This document shows positions 8,262 through 16,814 of a DNA stretch of 64,000 nucleotides, piece after piece. A model generated the notes under the pieces. The model was not told the DNA's origin and did no database searches. It worked only from the letters and a program-made list of their open reading frames with translations. Positions within the stretch are counted from its first letter, which is position 1; every line of letters starts with the position of its first letter. The position numbers and the translations under genes are program-made. Location: positions 35,301 to 99,300 of the forward strand of contig JACCEN010000018.1 in the NCBI GenBank assembly GCA_013416435.1. The letters are read 5' to 3'. This DNA comes from Alcaligenaceae bacterium. GTDB taxonomy: Bacteria > Pseudomonadota > Gammaproteobacteria > Burkholderiales > Burkholderiaceae_B.

Positions 8262-9656
8262 ATGGCTAATCCGATGAGTTTCGATGCGGAATTCGACGTG
8301 CTCGTCATTGGCGCGGGCGGTTGCGGGCTGGTGGCGGCCTTGGCCGCCCACGAAAACGGCATGGACGTGGCGATCGTCGAAAAGATGGACCGCGTCCAGG
8401 GCAACACCGTACTTTCCAGTGGGTCCATACCGGCGGCGAACACCCGCTTCCAGCGCGCCGCCGGCGTCGTGGACAGCCCCGACGTCTTCGTCGAGGACCT
8501 GGAGCGCGTGGCCGGCCGGCACGACGCGCCTGAACTGACACGCCGGCTCGCCGATATTTCGGCGGAGCTGGTCGAATGGCTGGTCGACAAGGCCGATGTG
8601 AACATGACCCTTGTGGAAACCTACAAGCATATCGGTCATCGGGTGCATCGGCTGCACTCGCCGCCCTCCAGGCGGGGTTCAGACCTGGTGAACGATCTGC
8701 TCAAGACCATTGAGAGCCGCGATATTCCCATCGCGTACGGCAATCCGGCCGTCGATCTGCTCATCTCGCCTGACGGAAAAGTCATGGGAGCCATCACCGA
8801 AACCAAGACAGGCGAACGCACCGCCATCGGCGCCAAGGCAGTCATCCTGGCCACAAATGGCTTCGGCGCCAATCGCGAATTGCTTGCGCGGTTCTGCCCG
8901 GAGCTCGCAGCCGTACCCTACGGTGGCTCGGTCGCCAGCGAAGGCGAAGCCATACGCTGGGGCGAAGAACTGGGCGCCGACCTGGCCAATATGGGCGCCT
9001 ATCAGGCCCATGCCAGCCTGGCTGACCCGCACGGCTCGCTGGTCACCTGGACGGTCGTAGAAAAAGGCGGCGTAATCGTCGACCATCAGGGTAATCGCTT
9101 CGGCGATGAAACGATCGGATACTCCGCCTTCGCCGCTCAGGAACTGGAGCGCGAAGGCCCGTTCTATGTAATCGCCGACACACGCGTGCGCGACGTCACC
9201 GCCGGCGGCCAGGAAGAATATGCCGAACTCTGCGAGCACGGCGGGGTGATCGAAGCGTCCGATGCCGCCAGCTTGGCGCAAAGGCTGGGGATGGACCCTG
9301 TCAGGCTCTCGGCGACGCTGGGCGACGCCATCGCAGCCGCCCGCAGCGCAGTGCAAGACCAGTACGGGCGCAAGGCCTGGGGACTAGGCCCTTTGAACGC
9401 CCCTTTCACCGCCACTCGAATCGGACCGGCCCTGTTCCATACGCAGGGAGGCCTGAAAGTTGACATGGACGGCCGGGTACTGAAACAACAGCAGCCCATA
9501 CCGGGGCTATACGCCGGCGGCGGCGCCGCCTGCGGAATCAGCGGCGCCAAGGGGGGGCTGGGCTATATGTCGGGCAATGGCCTGCTCGGCGCGCTGGGCC
9601 TTGGTTACCTCGCGGGCAGAGCCGCCGCGCGCGACGCATCCGCCTCCCCCGTCTGA
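8262..9656 (+). CDS. FAD-dependent oxidoreductase, fumarate reductase/succinate dehydrogenase flavoprotein-like
   Basis: A 464-residue flavoprotein with an N-terminal dinucleotide site GAGGCG (residues 17-22) ending in the acidic VEK of the Rossmann fold. The C-terminal FAD segment GLYAGGGAACGISG...GNGLLGALGLGY is also present. Members oxidise or reduce C-C bonds next to carboxylates (fumarate reductase, tricarballylate dehydrogenase, 3-ketosteroid dehydrogenase). No heme or Fe-S partner is adjacent and no secretion signal is seen, so it is probably a soluble cytoplasmic enzyme. The start could be ATG 8262 or ATG 8274; neither has a strong ribosome site. It probably introduces or removes a double bond in the pathway acid. 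Confidence 0.8.
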   Translation: MANPMSFDAEFDVLVIGAGGCGLVAALAAHENGMDVAIVEKMDRVQGNTVLSSGSIPAANTRFQRAAGVVDSPDVFVEDLERVAGRHDAPELTRRLADISAELVEWLVDKADVNMTLVETYKHIGHRVHRLHSPPSRRGSDLVNDLLKTIESRDIPIAYGNPAVDLLISPDGKVMGAITETKTGERTAIGAKAVILATNGFGANRELLARFCPELAAVPYGGSVASEGEAIRWGEELGADLANMGAYQAHASLADPHGSLVTWTVVEKGGVIVDHQGNRFGDETIGYSAFAAQELEREGPFYVIADTRVRDVTAGGQEEYAELCEHGGVIEASDAASLAQRLGMDPVRLSATLGDAIAAARSAVQDQYGRKAWGLGPLNAPFTATRIGPALFHTQGGLKVDMDGRVLKQQQPIPGLYAGGGAACGISGAKGGLGYMSGNGLLGALGLGYLAGRAAARDASASPV

Positions 9657-9689
9657 ACTCAATTTTCCTTTGCACCAGGACAGCCACGC

Positions 9690-11075
9690 ATGAACTCGCA
9701 GAAAGATCCCGGCAGCACTTCGACTCCTACGAAATCGCTGGCAAGCTTCGCCAGCAACGTCGCATACGCGAAACTGGCCGAGCATGAAAAGCATGAAACG
9801 CTCAGGCATCTGCTGGATACGCTCGGCGCTTGCGCCGCGGGAATAGAGCAGCCCATTGTTCAGGCAGTAAGCGAACTGTGCCGGAAAAACGACGTGGCGC
9901 AAGGCGATGTGCCGGTCATCGGTTCTACGCTGTCCGCCGACGTCCTGACGGCTAGCTACCTCATGGCAGCGGCAGGACATGCATTGGAAATGGATGACGG
10001 AAACCGGGAAGGCTCCATTCATCCCGGCACCGTCGTCGTTCCAGCCGCCTTGGCCATGGCCCATCGACAGAACGTCGATGCAGACACTTTGTTGTCGGCC
10101 GTCATCGCCGGTTATGAAGTGGCCGTTTCGATTGCCGAATGCCTGCATCCGCACGCCAGCAAGCGGGGCTTCCAGACGACACCCGTCGCGGGGACGCTGG
10201 GTGCCGCCGCCGCGGCCGGCAGGGTGCTGGGACTTGATCCGAACGACATGGAGAGCGCACTGGGTATCGCAGCCAGCTCATCGTCCGGAATCTTCGCCTA
10301 TCTGTCGGGCGGCGGCAACATCAAGAAGCTTCATCCGGCGCATGCGGCGCGGGAAGGCGTATTCGCCGCACTGCTGGCCCAGCAAGGCATCGTGCAGGGG
10401 CCGCGCAACGTCGCCGAAACGCGCGCAGGAGTCCTTCAGGCGTTCGGCGGCCTGGAGCAATGGACCGGCAAACCGGAAAGCCGGCAAGAGCTGGCCGTCG
10501 TCCGCTCTTATCTGAAACCTTATCCCTGCTGCCGGCACATTCATCCGGCCATCGACGCCCTGCTTCGGCTTCGGATCGATCATGGCCTGCAGCCAGGCGA
10601 GGTCGCCGGCATCTCGGTAGGCACGTACGAAGCCGCCATGCCCCATGCGTCGCTTCCCTGGGACACGCTGAACGTCGCCCAATTGAGTTTTCCGTATGTC
10701 ATGGCCGTTGCCATGCTGAATGGCGCCGTCGACCTGCCGGCCTTCTCGCCGGAGAACCGCAACGACGAATCGGTGGCCCGCTTGGCAGCCAAAGTCAGTG
10801 TCCATGTCGACCCGGAATGCAATGCGCTCTATCCGGCGAACGGCCCCGCACGCGTCACCGTTACGCTGAACGACGGAAGCTCGCATGAGTTGTTCGTCCC
10901 CGAACCCATCGGGTCGCCGGATCTGCCGCTGTCCGATCAAGCGCTGGTCGAAAAATTCTGCCTTGCCACGACACAGGTCTTGAGCCGGGACGACGCCCAT
11001 GCATTGGCCGCCTCCAGCCTTGCTGGAAACACACTGCCCGACGCGCGCGCGCTGATGCGCATCCTCGCCGCATAG
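9690..11075 (+). CDS. MmgE/PrpD family dehydratase 1
   Basis: A 461-residue MmgE/PrpD protein. This family includes 2-methylcitrate dehydratase, cis-aconitate decarboxylase and iminodisuccinate epimerase. Family marks are the all-helical N-domain with AAAGHALEMDDGNREGSIHPG (the HALEMDD segment lies at the active site) and SGGGNIKKLHPAHAAREGVFAALLA. AGGA precedes ATG 9690. It lies 33 bases after the flavoprotein gene in the same unit. Together with the aconitase and lyase genes it recalls the 2-methylcitrate cycle, but citrate-synthase and propionate genes are absent here. Confidence 0.85.
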   Translation: MNSQKDPGSTSTPTKSLASFASNVAYAKLAEHEKHETLRHLLDTLGACAAGIEQPIVQAVSELCRKNDVAQGDVPVIGSTLSADVLTASYLMAAAGHALEMDDGNREGSIHPGTVVVPAALAMAHRQNVDADTLLSAVIAGYEVAVSIAECLHPHASKRGFQTTPVAGTLGAAAAAGRVLGLDPNDMESALGIAASSSSGIFAYLSGGGNIKKLHPAHAAREGVFAALLAQQGIVQGPRNVAETRAGVLQAFGGLEQWTGKPESRQELAVVRSYLKPYPCCRHIHPAIDALLRLRIDHGLQPGEVAGISVGTYEAAMPHASLPWDTLNVAQLSFPYVMAVAMLNGAVDLPAFSPENRNDESVARLAAKVSVHVDPECNALYPANGPARVTVTLNDGSSHELFVPEPIGSPDLPLSDQALVEKFCLATTQVLSRDDAHALAASSLAGNTLPDARALMRILAA

Positions 11076-11170
11076 ATAGCGCCGCTGTCCGCCACGACTC
11101 AGCCTCCTGCGCACGCCGCCGTGCGCACGGACCCCGCTTTGCCTTTTTACGTTTCTACATGGAGATCAAA

Positions 11171-12175
11171 ATGAAAGCGAAGGTATTTTCGACCGTCGGA
11201 AAAATTGCGTCCATCGCATCTCTGGCGGCGCTACCGCTGCTGGCAAACGCAACGAGTCATGACGCCAGTGCGCAGAACTATCCCGACCGTGCCGTGCGCA
11301 TCGTCGTACCGTTCGCCGCAGGCGGCGCGACGGACCTTTTCGGGCGCCTCATCGCATCCGAGCTCACCGGCATACTGAAACAACAGTTCATCGTCGAGAA
11401 CAAACCGGGCGGAGGCGGAAACATAGGCTCCAACCAGGTGGCAAAAAGCGCTGCCGACGGCTACACGCTGCTGTTCGGCGCCGCCGGCAACATCGCCATC
11501 AATCCGGCACTCTTCAGCAACATGCCGTACAGCCCTTCCAAGGATCTCGCCCCCGTGGCGCTCATGGGTTCATCGATGAACGTGCTGGTGGTTCCCTCGT
11601 CGCTGCCCGTCAAATCGGTACAGGAACTGATCGCTCTGGAAAAAGCCAAGCCGGGAGAACTGAATTACGGATCGTCCGGCAATGGAGGCACCACGCACCT
11701 GTCGGGAGAATTGTTCAACAGCACGGCAAACACCAGGATCGTGCATGTTCCCTATCAGGGCAGCGGTCCGGCGATGATCGATCTGCTGGCGGCGCGCGTA
11801 CAAATGATGTTCGATAACCTGCCCTCGTCCATGCCGCATATCCAGCGCGGCGATCTAAGGGCCTTGGGCGTGACGGGAGCCAGCAGGAGCGCCCTGCTTC
11901 CCGATGTGCCGACGATAGCGGAATCGGGTCTCCCGGGATTCGAAGCCACGACGTGGTTTGGACTGTTCGCACCCGCCGGGACGCCTCCCGCCGTCATTGA
12001 GAAAATCAACGCCGCCGTGAACCAGGCAATGGCCAAGCCCGAGATCATCGAGCGCCTGCGAAAACTGGGAACCGACGTCGCTACGGGGACACCGGATAGC
12101 TTTGCCGAACTGGTGAAAAGAGATACCGAGAAATGGGCCAGGGTCATCAAGGACGCCAACATCGTCATGAATTGA
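11171..12175 (+). CDS. Bug/TctC-family periplasmic solute receptor 2
   Basis: A 334-residue receptor of the same family as the protein at 7206 but clearly diverged. It has a signal peptide with hydrophobic core ASIASLAALPLLANA, the YPDRAVRIVVPFAAGGATD signature, then NKPGGGGNIGS and AADGYTLLF. I start it at ATG 11171 because GGAG (11162-11165) sits correctly before it; an upstream in-frame ATG at 11159 would bury that site. A GC hairpin (11108-11127) lies in the gap after prpD and may attenuate transcription. A second receptor in one unit suggests two ligands, for example substrate and a related acid. Confidence 0.88.
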   Translation: MKAKVFSTVGKIASIASLAALPLLANATSHDASAQNYPDRAVRIVVPFAAGGATDLFGRLIASELTGILKQQFIVENKPGGGGNIGSNQVAKSAADGYTLLFGAAGNIAINPALFSNMPYSPSKDLAPVALMGSSMNVLVVPSSLPVKSVQELIALEKAKPGELNYGSSGNGGTTHLSGELFNSTANTRIVHVPYQGSGPAMIDLLAARVQMMFDNLPSSMPHIQRGDLRALGVTGASRSALLPDVPTIAESGLPGFEATTWFGLFAPAGTPPAVIEKINAAVNQAMAKPEIIERLRKLGTDVATGTPDSFAELVKRDTEKWARVIKDANIVMN

Positions 12176-12190
12176 TCTTCAACCCATGCC

Positions 12191-12224
12191 AAACCGCCCC
12201 TTCTTGGGGCGGTTTGGTCTTTTC
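12191..12224 (+). terminator. Rho-independent terminator after receptor 2
   Basis: A 10-bp perfect stem AAACCGCCCC/GGGGCGGTTT with a TTCTT loop is followed by GGTCTTTTC. It ends the 7206-12175 unit and also lies at the 3' end of the convergent PrpD gene. Confidence 0.85.
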
Positions 12225-13581
12225 AGCGCAACATGTCGAGCAACTCGCCCCACGGCGTGGAGCCAAGTCTAGCGATGCTGTCCGGCGCCAACAACGACGC
12301 GAGCCCCGGAAGCACCGGGACCGACAGTTCACGGATTTTTTGCTCCAGCACCGACTCGGGCAGAGGACGATCAGGCCCGCCCTGGGCGCTCAGGCACTCC
12401 GACTCGTGAACCCGGCCTTCGGTGGTGAGGATCACCACCTTTGCGGGCCGATCGTGCGGCGGCACCAGCGCCTCCTCGTACGGCCTGAGCTCCACGATCC
12501 TGCGCAGATGCGCCACCTGAGGATCGTGCAGCGCGTCGCTCGAGAACGCCCGGGCGCTTCCGGTGCCGAACACGAAAGGAGCGGCCACCATGTGCGGCAT
12601 CGAGAACTTCGCGCCCAAAGTGGTCGACGGTTCGGGGTTCGATAGAGTGAGCGCCAAGGGATGCGTATAGACGACGATGCTTCGAATCCGGCCGGCATCC
12701 AAGGCATGCGACCGGACGAGCTCGAGCACCGCCTCGACCGCGGAGTGCCCATGCTGGCAACACGCGTAGATTTTGTGATAACCCGACGCTATGGACCATT
12801 CGATGCCCAATTGATCGTCCAGCGCGTTGAAGTTTTCAGCTGCCCCGAGGATGTCGCGATAAACCGCTGGTATGCTGGATTCCGCGCCTTGAATACCGCA
12901 TGCCGCCCAATCGGCGCACTGCAGACCATTGACTGCGCCGGCAGCAGCCCAACCATTGCGGACAAGCACGCCTTCCACCAGATGAGGACGCGGCCCCATG
13001 GAGGCGGTGGTTGCCGCCGCGGTGACGGCGCCAAACAATTCGGCGGCATTTCCGCCGCGCGCAATCACCACGCCCGCCGCCGCGCCTATGCTTGACCAGA
13101 GGGCGTGGCCATGCACGGCAGGCTGAGCAAACCGGAAGCTCATTGCAATTCGCGTCACGACCTCATAAGCCAGTACCAATGCCCGCAAGACTTGCGTATA
13201 TCGAAGGCCCAGGGCTTGCGCTTCTGCTAGCAAGGCGGGCAATACGTAAATACCGGCATGGCAAATCGTCCTGCGAAATCCTTCGTCCAGCTCGCACCAA
13301 TTTCCTGCAAGCGCATTCAGTGAAGCCGCCTGGAAACGGTCGGCCGCAGGGAGACCGGCGGCAAAAACGGCAGATTCGGCGCATCGGGGCCTGGACAGCA
13401 CTTTTTCGCGATAGCGCGCGGGTTCGGGCTCCAGCGAGCCCGCAATCATGGCCGAAATATCATCCGACAATACAAGAACCGCCCTCTTCCGTACGGACTC
13501 CGGCATGTCTTCCCAGCGGCAAGCCGTCACCCATTCGCAAAGCCGGTTCAAGCCGGCGGAAAATTCATCTGTCTGGTTCAC
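12223..13581 (-). CDS. MmgE/PrpD family protein 2
   Basis: A 452-residue MmgE/PrpD homologue, not a close copy of the one at 9690. Recognisable segments are LNALAGNWCELDEGFRRTICHAG, where the active-site stretch is changed to WCELDEG, and YHKIYACCQHGHSAVEAVL near the C-terminal domain. I start it at GTG 13581, which has GGAAGG just upstream. An ATG at 13671 would overlap the end of gntR. It is on the same strand as gntR and 55 bases downstream, so both may be read from the gntR promoter. A different dehydratase or epimerase step from protein 1 is likely. Confidence 0.8.
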   Translation of the reverse strand: MNQTDEFSAGLNRLCEWVTACRWEDMPESVRKRAVLVLSDDISAMIAGSLEPEPARYREKVLSRPRCAESAVFAAGLPAADRFQAASLNALAGNWCELDEGFRRTICHAGIYVLPALLAEAQALGLRYTQVLRALVLAYEVVTRIAMSFRFAQPAVHGHALWSSIGAAAGVVIARGGNAAELFGAVTAAATTASMGPRPHLVEGVLVRNGWAAAGAVNGLQCADWAACGIQGAESSIPAVYRDILGAAENFNALDDQLGIEWSIASGYHKIYACCQHGHSAVEAVLELVRSHALDAGRIRSIVVYTHPLALTLSNPEPSTTLGAKFSMPHMVAAPFVFGTGSARAFSSDALHDPQVAHLRRIVELRPYEEALVPPHDRPAKVVILTTEGRVHESECLSAQGGPDRPLPESVLEQKIRELSVPVLPGLASLLAPDSIARLGSTPWGELLDMLR

Positions 13582-13636
13582 TGTTTCCTTCCGTTGCTTG
13601 GCTGCGGTTGATCGTGCAGAAATTTCCAGTCTTCGT

Positions 13637-14323
13637 TCACTGCCGGACTGTATCGGGCAGGTGCCGGACAAGATGGTTGGCCGCCCGCTCGATGTGTGAG
13701 CGCATCAGAGACTCGGCAAGGCCGCCGTCCCGGCTTTTTATGGCGCGCACAATCTGCCAGTGCTCGGCGTAAGCGTCGTCCTTGCGCTCCAGTACCGTGC
13801 CGGAATGCCGACGATAAATCCGAAGCAGGTGATACAGATCGCCGCAGAGCGCGGCGATGATGCGCTGATTTCCAGAGGCCCGGACGATGCGCTCGTGGAA
13901 GTCGAAGACCCGCGGCTGCTCGGCTCCACTGACGCGCTGCTGCCGGTCCTGCTCCATTTCGCTCAGAAGCGCGTCGATTTCATCGTCGGGCATGCGTTGC
14001 GTCGCAAGGTTACAGGCCATGCCTTCCAAGGCCATGCGCATCTGGAACAGTTCCAGTGCGGACTCCGCCGACAGGGACATGACCCGCGCCTTGATGTATG
14101 GCTCGCGGGTGACGAGCTGGATGCCCTGCAACCGCCGTATGGCTTCGCGGACCGGCCCCCGGCTCACGCCGAATTCTTGCGCCATCGACACCTCGTTGAT
14201 GACGCTGCCCGGCGCCAGGCGGCCGTCGTAGATGGCGTCGAGAATTCTTTGAAAGACGGCGTCCGCCAGGGGAATCTGAGTCTCTTGTTTGTTGATTACC
14301 GTTACGGTCGCGCTCATGTTCAT
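13637..14323 (-). CDS. GntR family transcriptional regulator (FadR/FCD subfamily)
   Basis: A 228-residue regulator. The N-terminal winged helix contains FQRILDAIYDGRLAPGSVINE and FGVSRGPVREAIRRLQ. A C-terminal FCD domain carries the metal/ligand His residues in DFHERIVRASGN, EHWQIVRAI and SHIERAANH. FCD regulators usually sense small carboxylates and repress neighbouring catabolic genes. The 18-bp palindrome at 14352-14369 lies 28 bases upstream of its ATG and recurs before the lyase gene at 862-879. It is therefore the probable controller of the whole 1-14 kb locus. Confidence 0.9.
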   Translation of the reverse strand: MNMSATVTVINKQETQIPLADAVFQRILDAIYDGRLAPGSVINEVSMAQEFGVSRGPVREAIRRLQGIQLVTREPYIKARVMSLSAESALELFQMRMALEGMACNLATQRMPDDEIDALLSEMEQDRQQRVSGAEQPRVFDFHERIVRASGNQRIIAALCGDLYHLLRIYRRHSGTVLERKDDAYAEHWQIVRAIKSRDGGLAESLMRSHIERAANHLVRHLPDTVRQ

Positions 14324-14351
14324 AGTGTTCCTAGGCTATCAAACACTTTGT

Positions 14352-14369
14352 AAAAGTGTCAACTCTTTT
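14352..14369. promoter_or_regulatory. Candidate GntR operator, copy 2
   Basis: AAAAGTGTCAACTCTTTT, identical in all 18 positions to 862-879, lies just upstream of the gntR start on the opposite strand. It fits autoregulation. Confidence 0.55.
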
Positions 14370-14390
14370 TCCTTAATAAAACAAATCCTA

Positions 14391-14420
14391 GGGGTCAGAC
14401 CCCGTACGGGGTCCGACCCC
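14391..14420. repeat. 30-bp nested palindrome (GGGGTCAGACCCC family)
   Basis: Two 13-base hairpin units, GGGGTCAGACCCC and GGGGTCCGACCCC, flank the centre GTAC. It lies in the gap between divergent gntR and the FUSC gene and is the leftmost copy in the window. Confidence 0.9.
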
Positions 14421-14466
14421 TCAGAGTTGTCTATACTCCCTACTTCCATCTCCGTTTCGGACATGT

Positions 14467-16701
14467 ATGGTATCTCGCATTCCGCAGCTTCAGCGCTTCG
14501 TGTACAGCCATTATTTTTATGGCGGACTGCGGCAGGCCGTAGGCGTGCTGCTGCCGGCACTGGTCCTTGTCGGCGCCATGCAAATGTACAGCGTCGGGAT
14601 GATTGCGGCCGTAGGCGCGGGATGCGTGGCCATTCTGGACCAGCCCGGCGGCCCTCGGCGCTACGGTACCAACGGCATGCTGGCCGCAATGATGCTAGGC
14701 TCCGCAACCGTCCTGCTGACCGGCCTCGCTTCCTCGCACAGCCTGTTCATCTGGCTGCTCGTCCCGACGCTGTGCTTCGCGTTCTCCATGCTCACAGTGT
14801 TCGGCAAGCAAGGCGGCCTGCTCGGATTCGCCTGCCTGCTGATCATGACGTTGACGATGCGCATCCCACTGAGTCCGCACGAAGTGCTGCAGCACACGCT
14901 TTATTCTTTCGGAGGCGGCGCCTTTTATTTTCTCTTCAGCTTTGCCACCCATCGAATCTTCTGGCATCGCGAAGAACAGCATACGCTGTCGGCGGCGCTG
15001 TTTGCAACCGCCGACTACATGGCTGCGCGTTCCGCATTCTACGATGTAAACACTGAACTGGAAGCCAACTATAGGCGTCTGATCCATGCGCAATCGGCCA
15101 TGACGGAAAAACACCAGGCGGCTCGCGACACCGTACTGCGCGAACTGCCGCGCGGTCAGGGAAGAAACGACAAGCTGCGGATCGCGTCGCTGAACGTCTT
15201 CATCGACATGGTGGCCCTGCTGGACACGCTGGTAGCCACTCATACCGACTATGCCACCCTGCGCCGCCGCGTGCCGGACAGCGACGTGCTGATTTTCGCC
15301 CGCGACGCCTTGCGCAAGCTTTCCGGCAACGTCGAACATATCGCGCTGTGCGTGGCGCGGGACAAAGCCGCCAGCGAGCGCAACAGCGTCAAGGCCGAAT
15401 TGCGCGCCATCGAATTTGAATTGGTAAGCTACCGTACCGACGGCATGGCCGAGCGCGAGCCGGAAATCTACGCACTGCTGGTGCAGATCCTGCGCCGCCT
15501 GCGCAACGCGACGCGGCTGGTGGAGCGCATGGCACATCACACCGGCAAGCAGGCCAGCATCGAACTGGTGGACATGCGGCTGGACAAATCCCTGGATCGT
15601 TTCCTGTCGAGGCAGACCTGGCGGCTCGGCATGTTCACCAGCAATCTTCGGCTGGACTCCTCGCACTGCCGGTACGCGCTCAGGGTGGCCATGGCCGCGG
15701 TGCTGGCGCTGACCGTCTCCGCCGCGCTGGCCCGGACCGGCTTGCTGAATCGCGTGGTTCCGGGACTCAGCGCCCACAGCTACTGGATCGTCCTGACCAT
15801 CCTGGTGGTCATGAAGCCCGGTTTCGCTCTCACGCGGCAACGCAATGGCTGGCGCCTTATCGGCACGCTGATCGGATGCGGCCTGGCCCTGGCTCTATTC
15901 AAGTCGACCGAGAACACCGACGTCTACCTTGCCGTCCTGGTCATCGCCTGCGTGCTGGGCTACAGCCTGATACTCGTCAACTTCATGCTCGCCGCCCTCT
16001 TCAACACGGTTTTCGTGTTGCTGGCATTCCATTTCCTGACCCCTGACGGCAGTTCCGTCATTGGAGAGCGTCTTGTCGATACGCTCCTGGGCTGCGGCAT
16101 CGCGCTGCTGTGCAGCTATGTCCTGCCTTGGTGGGAGCACAGCTATATGGGGTCGTTGGCGAGGGCTCTGAAGAACGCCAATCAGGAGTTCCTGCGCACC
16201 GGCCTGGTTTTCGCGGACCTGGCCAGGGCCAGATTGCGGTCGTCGGCGATGGCGGCGGACCGAGCGGCCTTGACGGCACTGCCCGGTGAGGAGGAAGTGC
16301 TTCCCGGCGAGGGCATTGTCGAAGAGGCGGAAGTGCGCTGGCGGCTTGCGCGCAAAAACATGCATATCGCCTTCAGCAATTTCGCGGCCGCTTTCTACCG
16401 CATGATGGACGAACCCATCAAGCGTCAGAAAAATGTGCCCGAGCTGAACAACCTCCTGATCCAGAACCACGTCCTGGCGCTGCAAATCACGTCGGCCATA
16501 CCCATATTGTGCAATCTGGAACAGGTGCCACCCGGCATTCAGTCATCTCTGGACGCCATCCAGGCCTATCTGGACGACAAAGACGCCGAACCGCCTGCCT
16601 CCATAGAAACCGAGGGCGAGCTGGCGACGCTCGCCTACCCGCTGAGGCAAATGGTGAAAGCCTCGCAACTGGTCCGCCAGGAAATGCGCAGCATTCAATA
16701 G
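14467..16701 (+). CDS. FUSC-family inner membrane protein (YccS/YhfK-like)
   Basis: A 744-residue membrane protein with two sets of transmembrane helices, about residues 20-165 and 400-550, separated and followed by long cytoplasmic segments. This is the layout of the fusaric acid resistance / YccS-YhfK family of putative aromatic acid or efflux transporters. The second helical block begins near LRVAMAAVLALTVSAALA and includes HSYWIVLTILVVMKPGFALT, a conserved family stretch. The start is ATG 14467; an ATG four bases earlier is out of frame. It diverges from gntR, but nothing ties it functionally to the catabolic locus. Substrate unknown. Confidence 0.8.
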   Translation: MVSRIPQLQRFVYSHYFYGGLRQAVGVLLPALVLVGAMQMYSVGMIAAVGAGCVAILDQPGGPRRYGTNGMLAAMMLGSATVLLTGLASSHSLFIWLLVPTLCFAFSMLTVFGKQGGLLGFACLLIMTLTMRIPLSPHEVLQHTLYSFGGGAFYFLFSFATHRIFWHREEQHTLSAALFATADYMAARSAFYDVNTELEANYRRLIHAQSAMTEKHQAARDTVLRELPRGQGRNDKLRIASLNVFIDMVALLDTLVATHTDYATLRRRVPDSDVLIFARDALRKLSGNVEHIALCVARDKAASERNSVKAELRAIEFELVSYRTDGMAEREPEIYALLVQILRRLRNATRLVERMAHHTGKQASIELVDMRLDKSLDRFLSRQTWRLGMFTSNLRLDSSHCRYALRVAMAAVLALTVSAALARTGLLNRVVPGLSAHSYWIVLTILVVMKPGFALTRQRNGWRLIGTLIGCGLALALFKSTENTDVYLAVLVIACVLGYSLILVNFMLAALFNTVFVLLAFHFLTPDGSSVIGERLVDTLLGCGIALLCSYVLPWWEHSYMGSLARALKNANQEFLRTGLVFADLARARLRSSAMAADRAALTALPGEEEVLPGEGIVEEAEVRWRLARKNMHIAFSNFAAAFYRMMDEPIKRQKNVPELNNLLIQNHVLALQITSAIPILCNLEQVPPGIQSSLDAIQAYLDDKDAEPPASIETEGELATLAYPLRQMVKASQLVRQEMRSIQ

Positions 16702-16718
16702 CTTGCGAGCGGCGCCCT

Positions 16719-16748
16719 GGGGTCAGACCCTGTTCGGGGCCTGACCCC
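16719..16748. repeat. 30-bp nested palindrome (GGGGTCAGACCCC family)
   Basis: A variant copy with centre GTTC-like (TGTTC) and GGGGCCTGACCCC as right unit, lying between the FUSC gene and yaaA. Confidence 0.85.
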
Positions 16749-16784
16749 TTCATGACGGGCCGTCCATCAAGCCGCAGGGCACCA

Positions 16785-16814
16785 GGGGTCAGACCCCATC
16801 CGGGGTCTGACCCC
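16785..16814. repeat. 30-bp nested palindrome overlapping the yaaA stop
   Basis: Units GGGGTCAGACCCC and GGGGTCTGACCCC flank the centre ATCC. The TGA stop and last seven codons of yaaA (GQTPDGV) lie within this copy. Confidence 0.9.

Noticed and set aside
7227..8657. 476-codon minus-strand frame opposite the first Bug receptor and flavoprotein
   Set aside because: It covers two well-recognised genes on the other strand and resembles no protein family.
1..14370. Reading the first locus as an ordinary prp (propionate) operon
   Set aside because: There is no prpC citrate synthase, and the amidohydrolase, carbamoyl hydrolase and CobW genes have no place in that pathway.
14391..14420. Idea that the palindromic repeats are a CRISPR array
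   Set aside because: Copies are kilobases apart, not regularly spaced with unique spacers, and no cas gene is present.
14695..15840. 381-codon minus-strand frame within the FUSC gene
   Set aside because: His/Gln-rich antisense composition with no ribosome site; the sense-strand membrane protein is clear.
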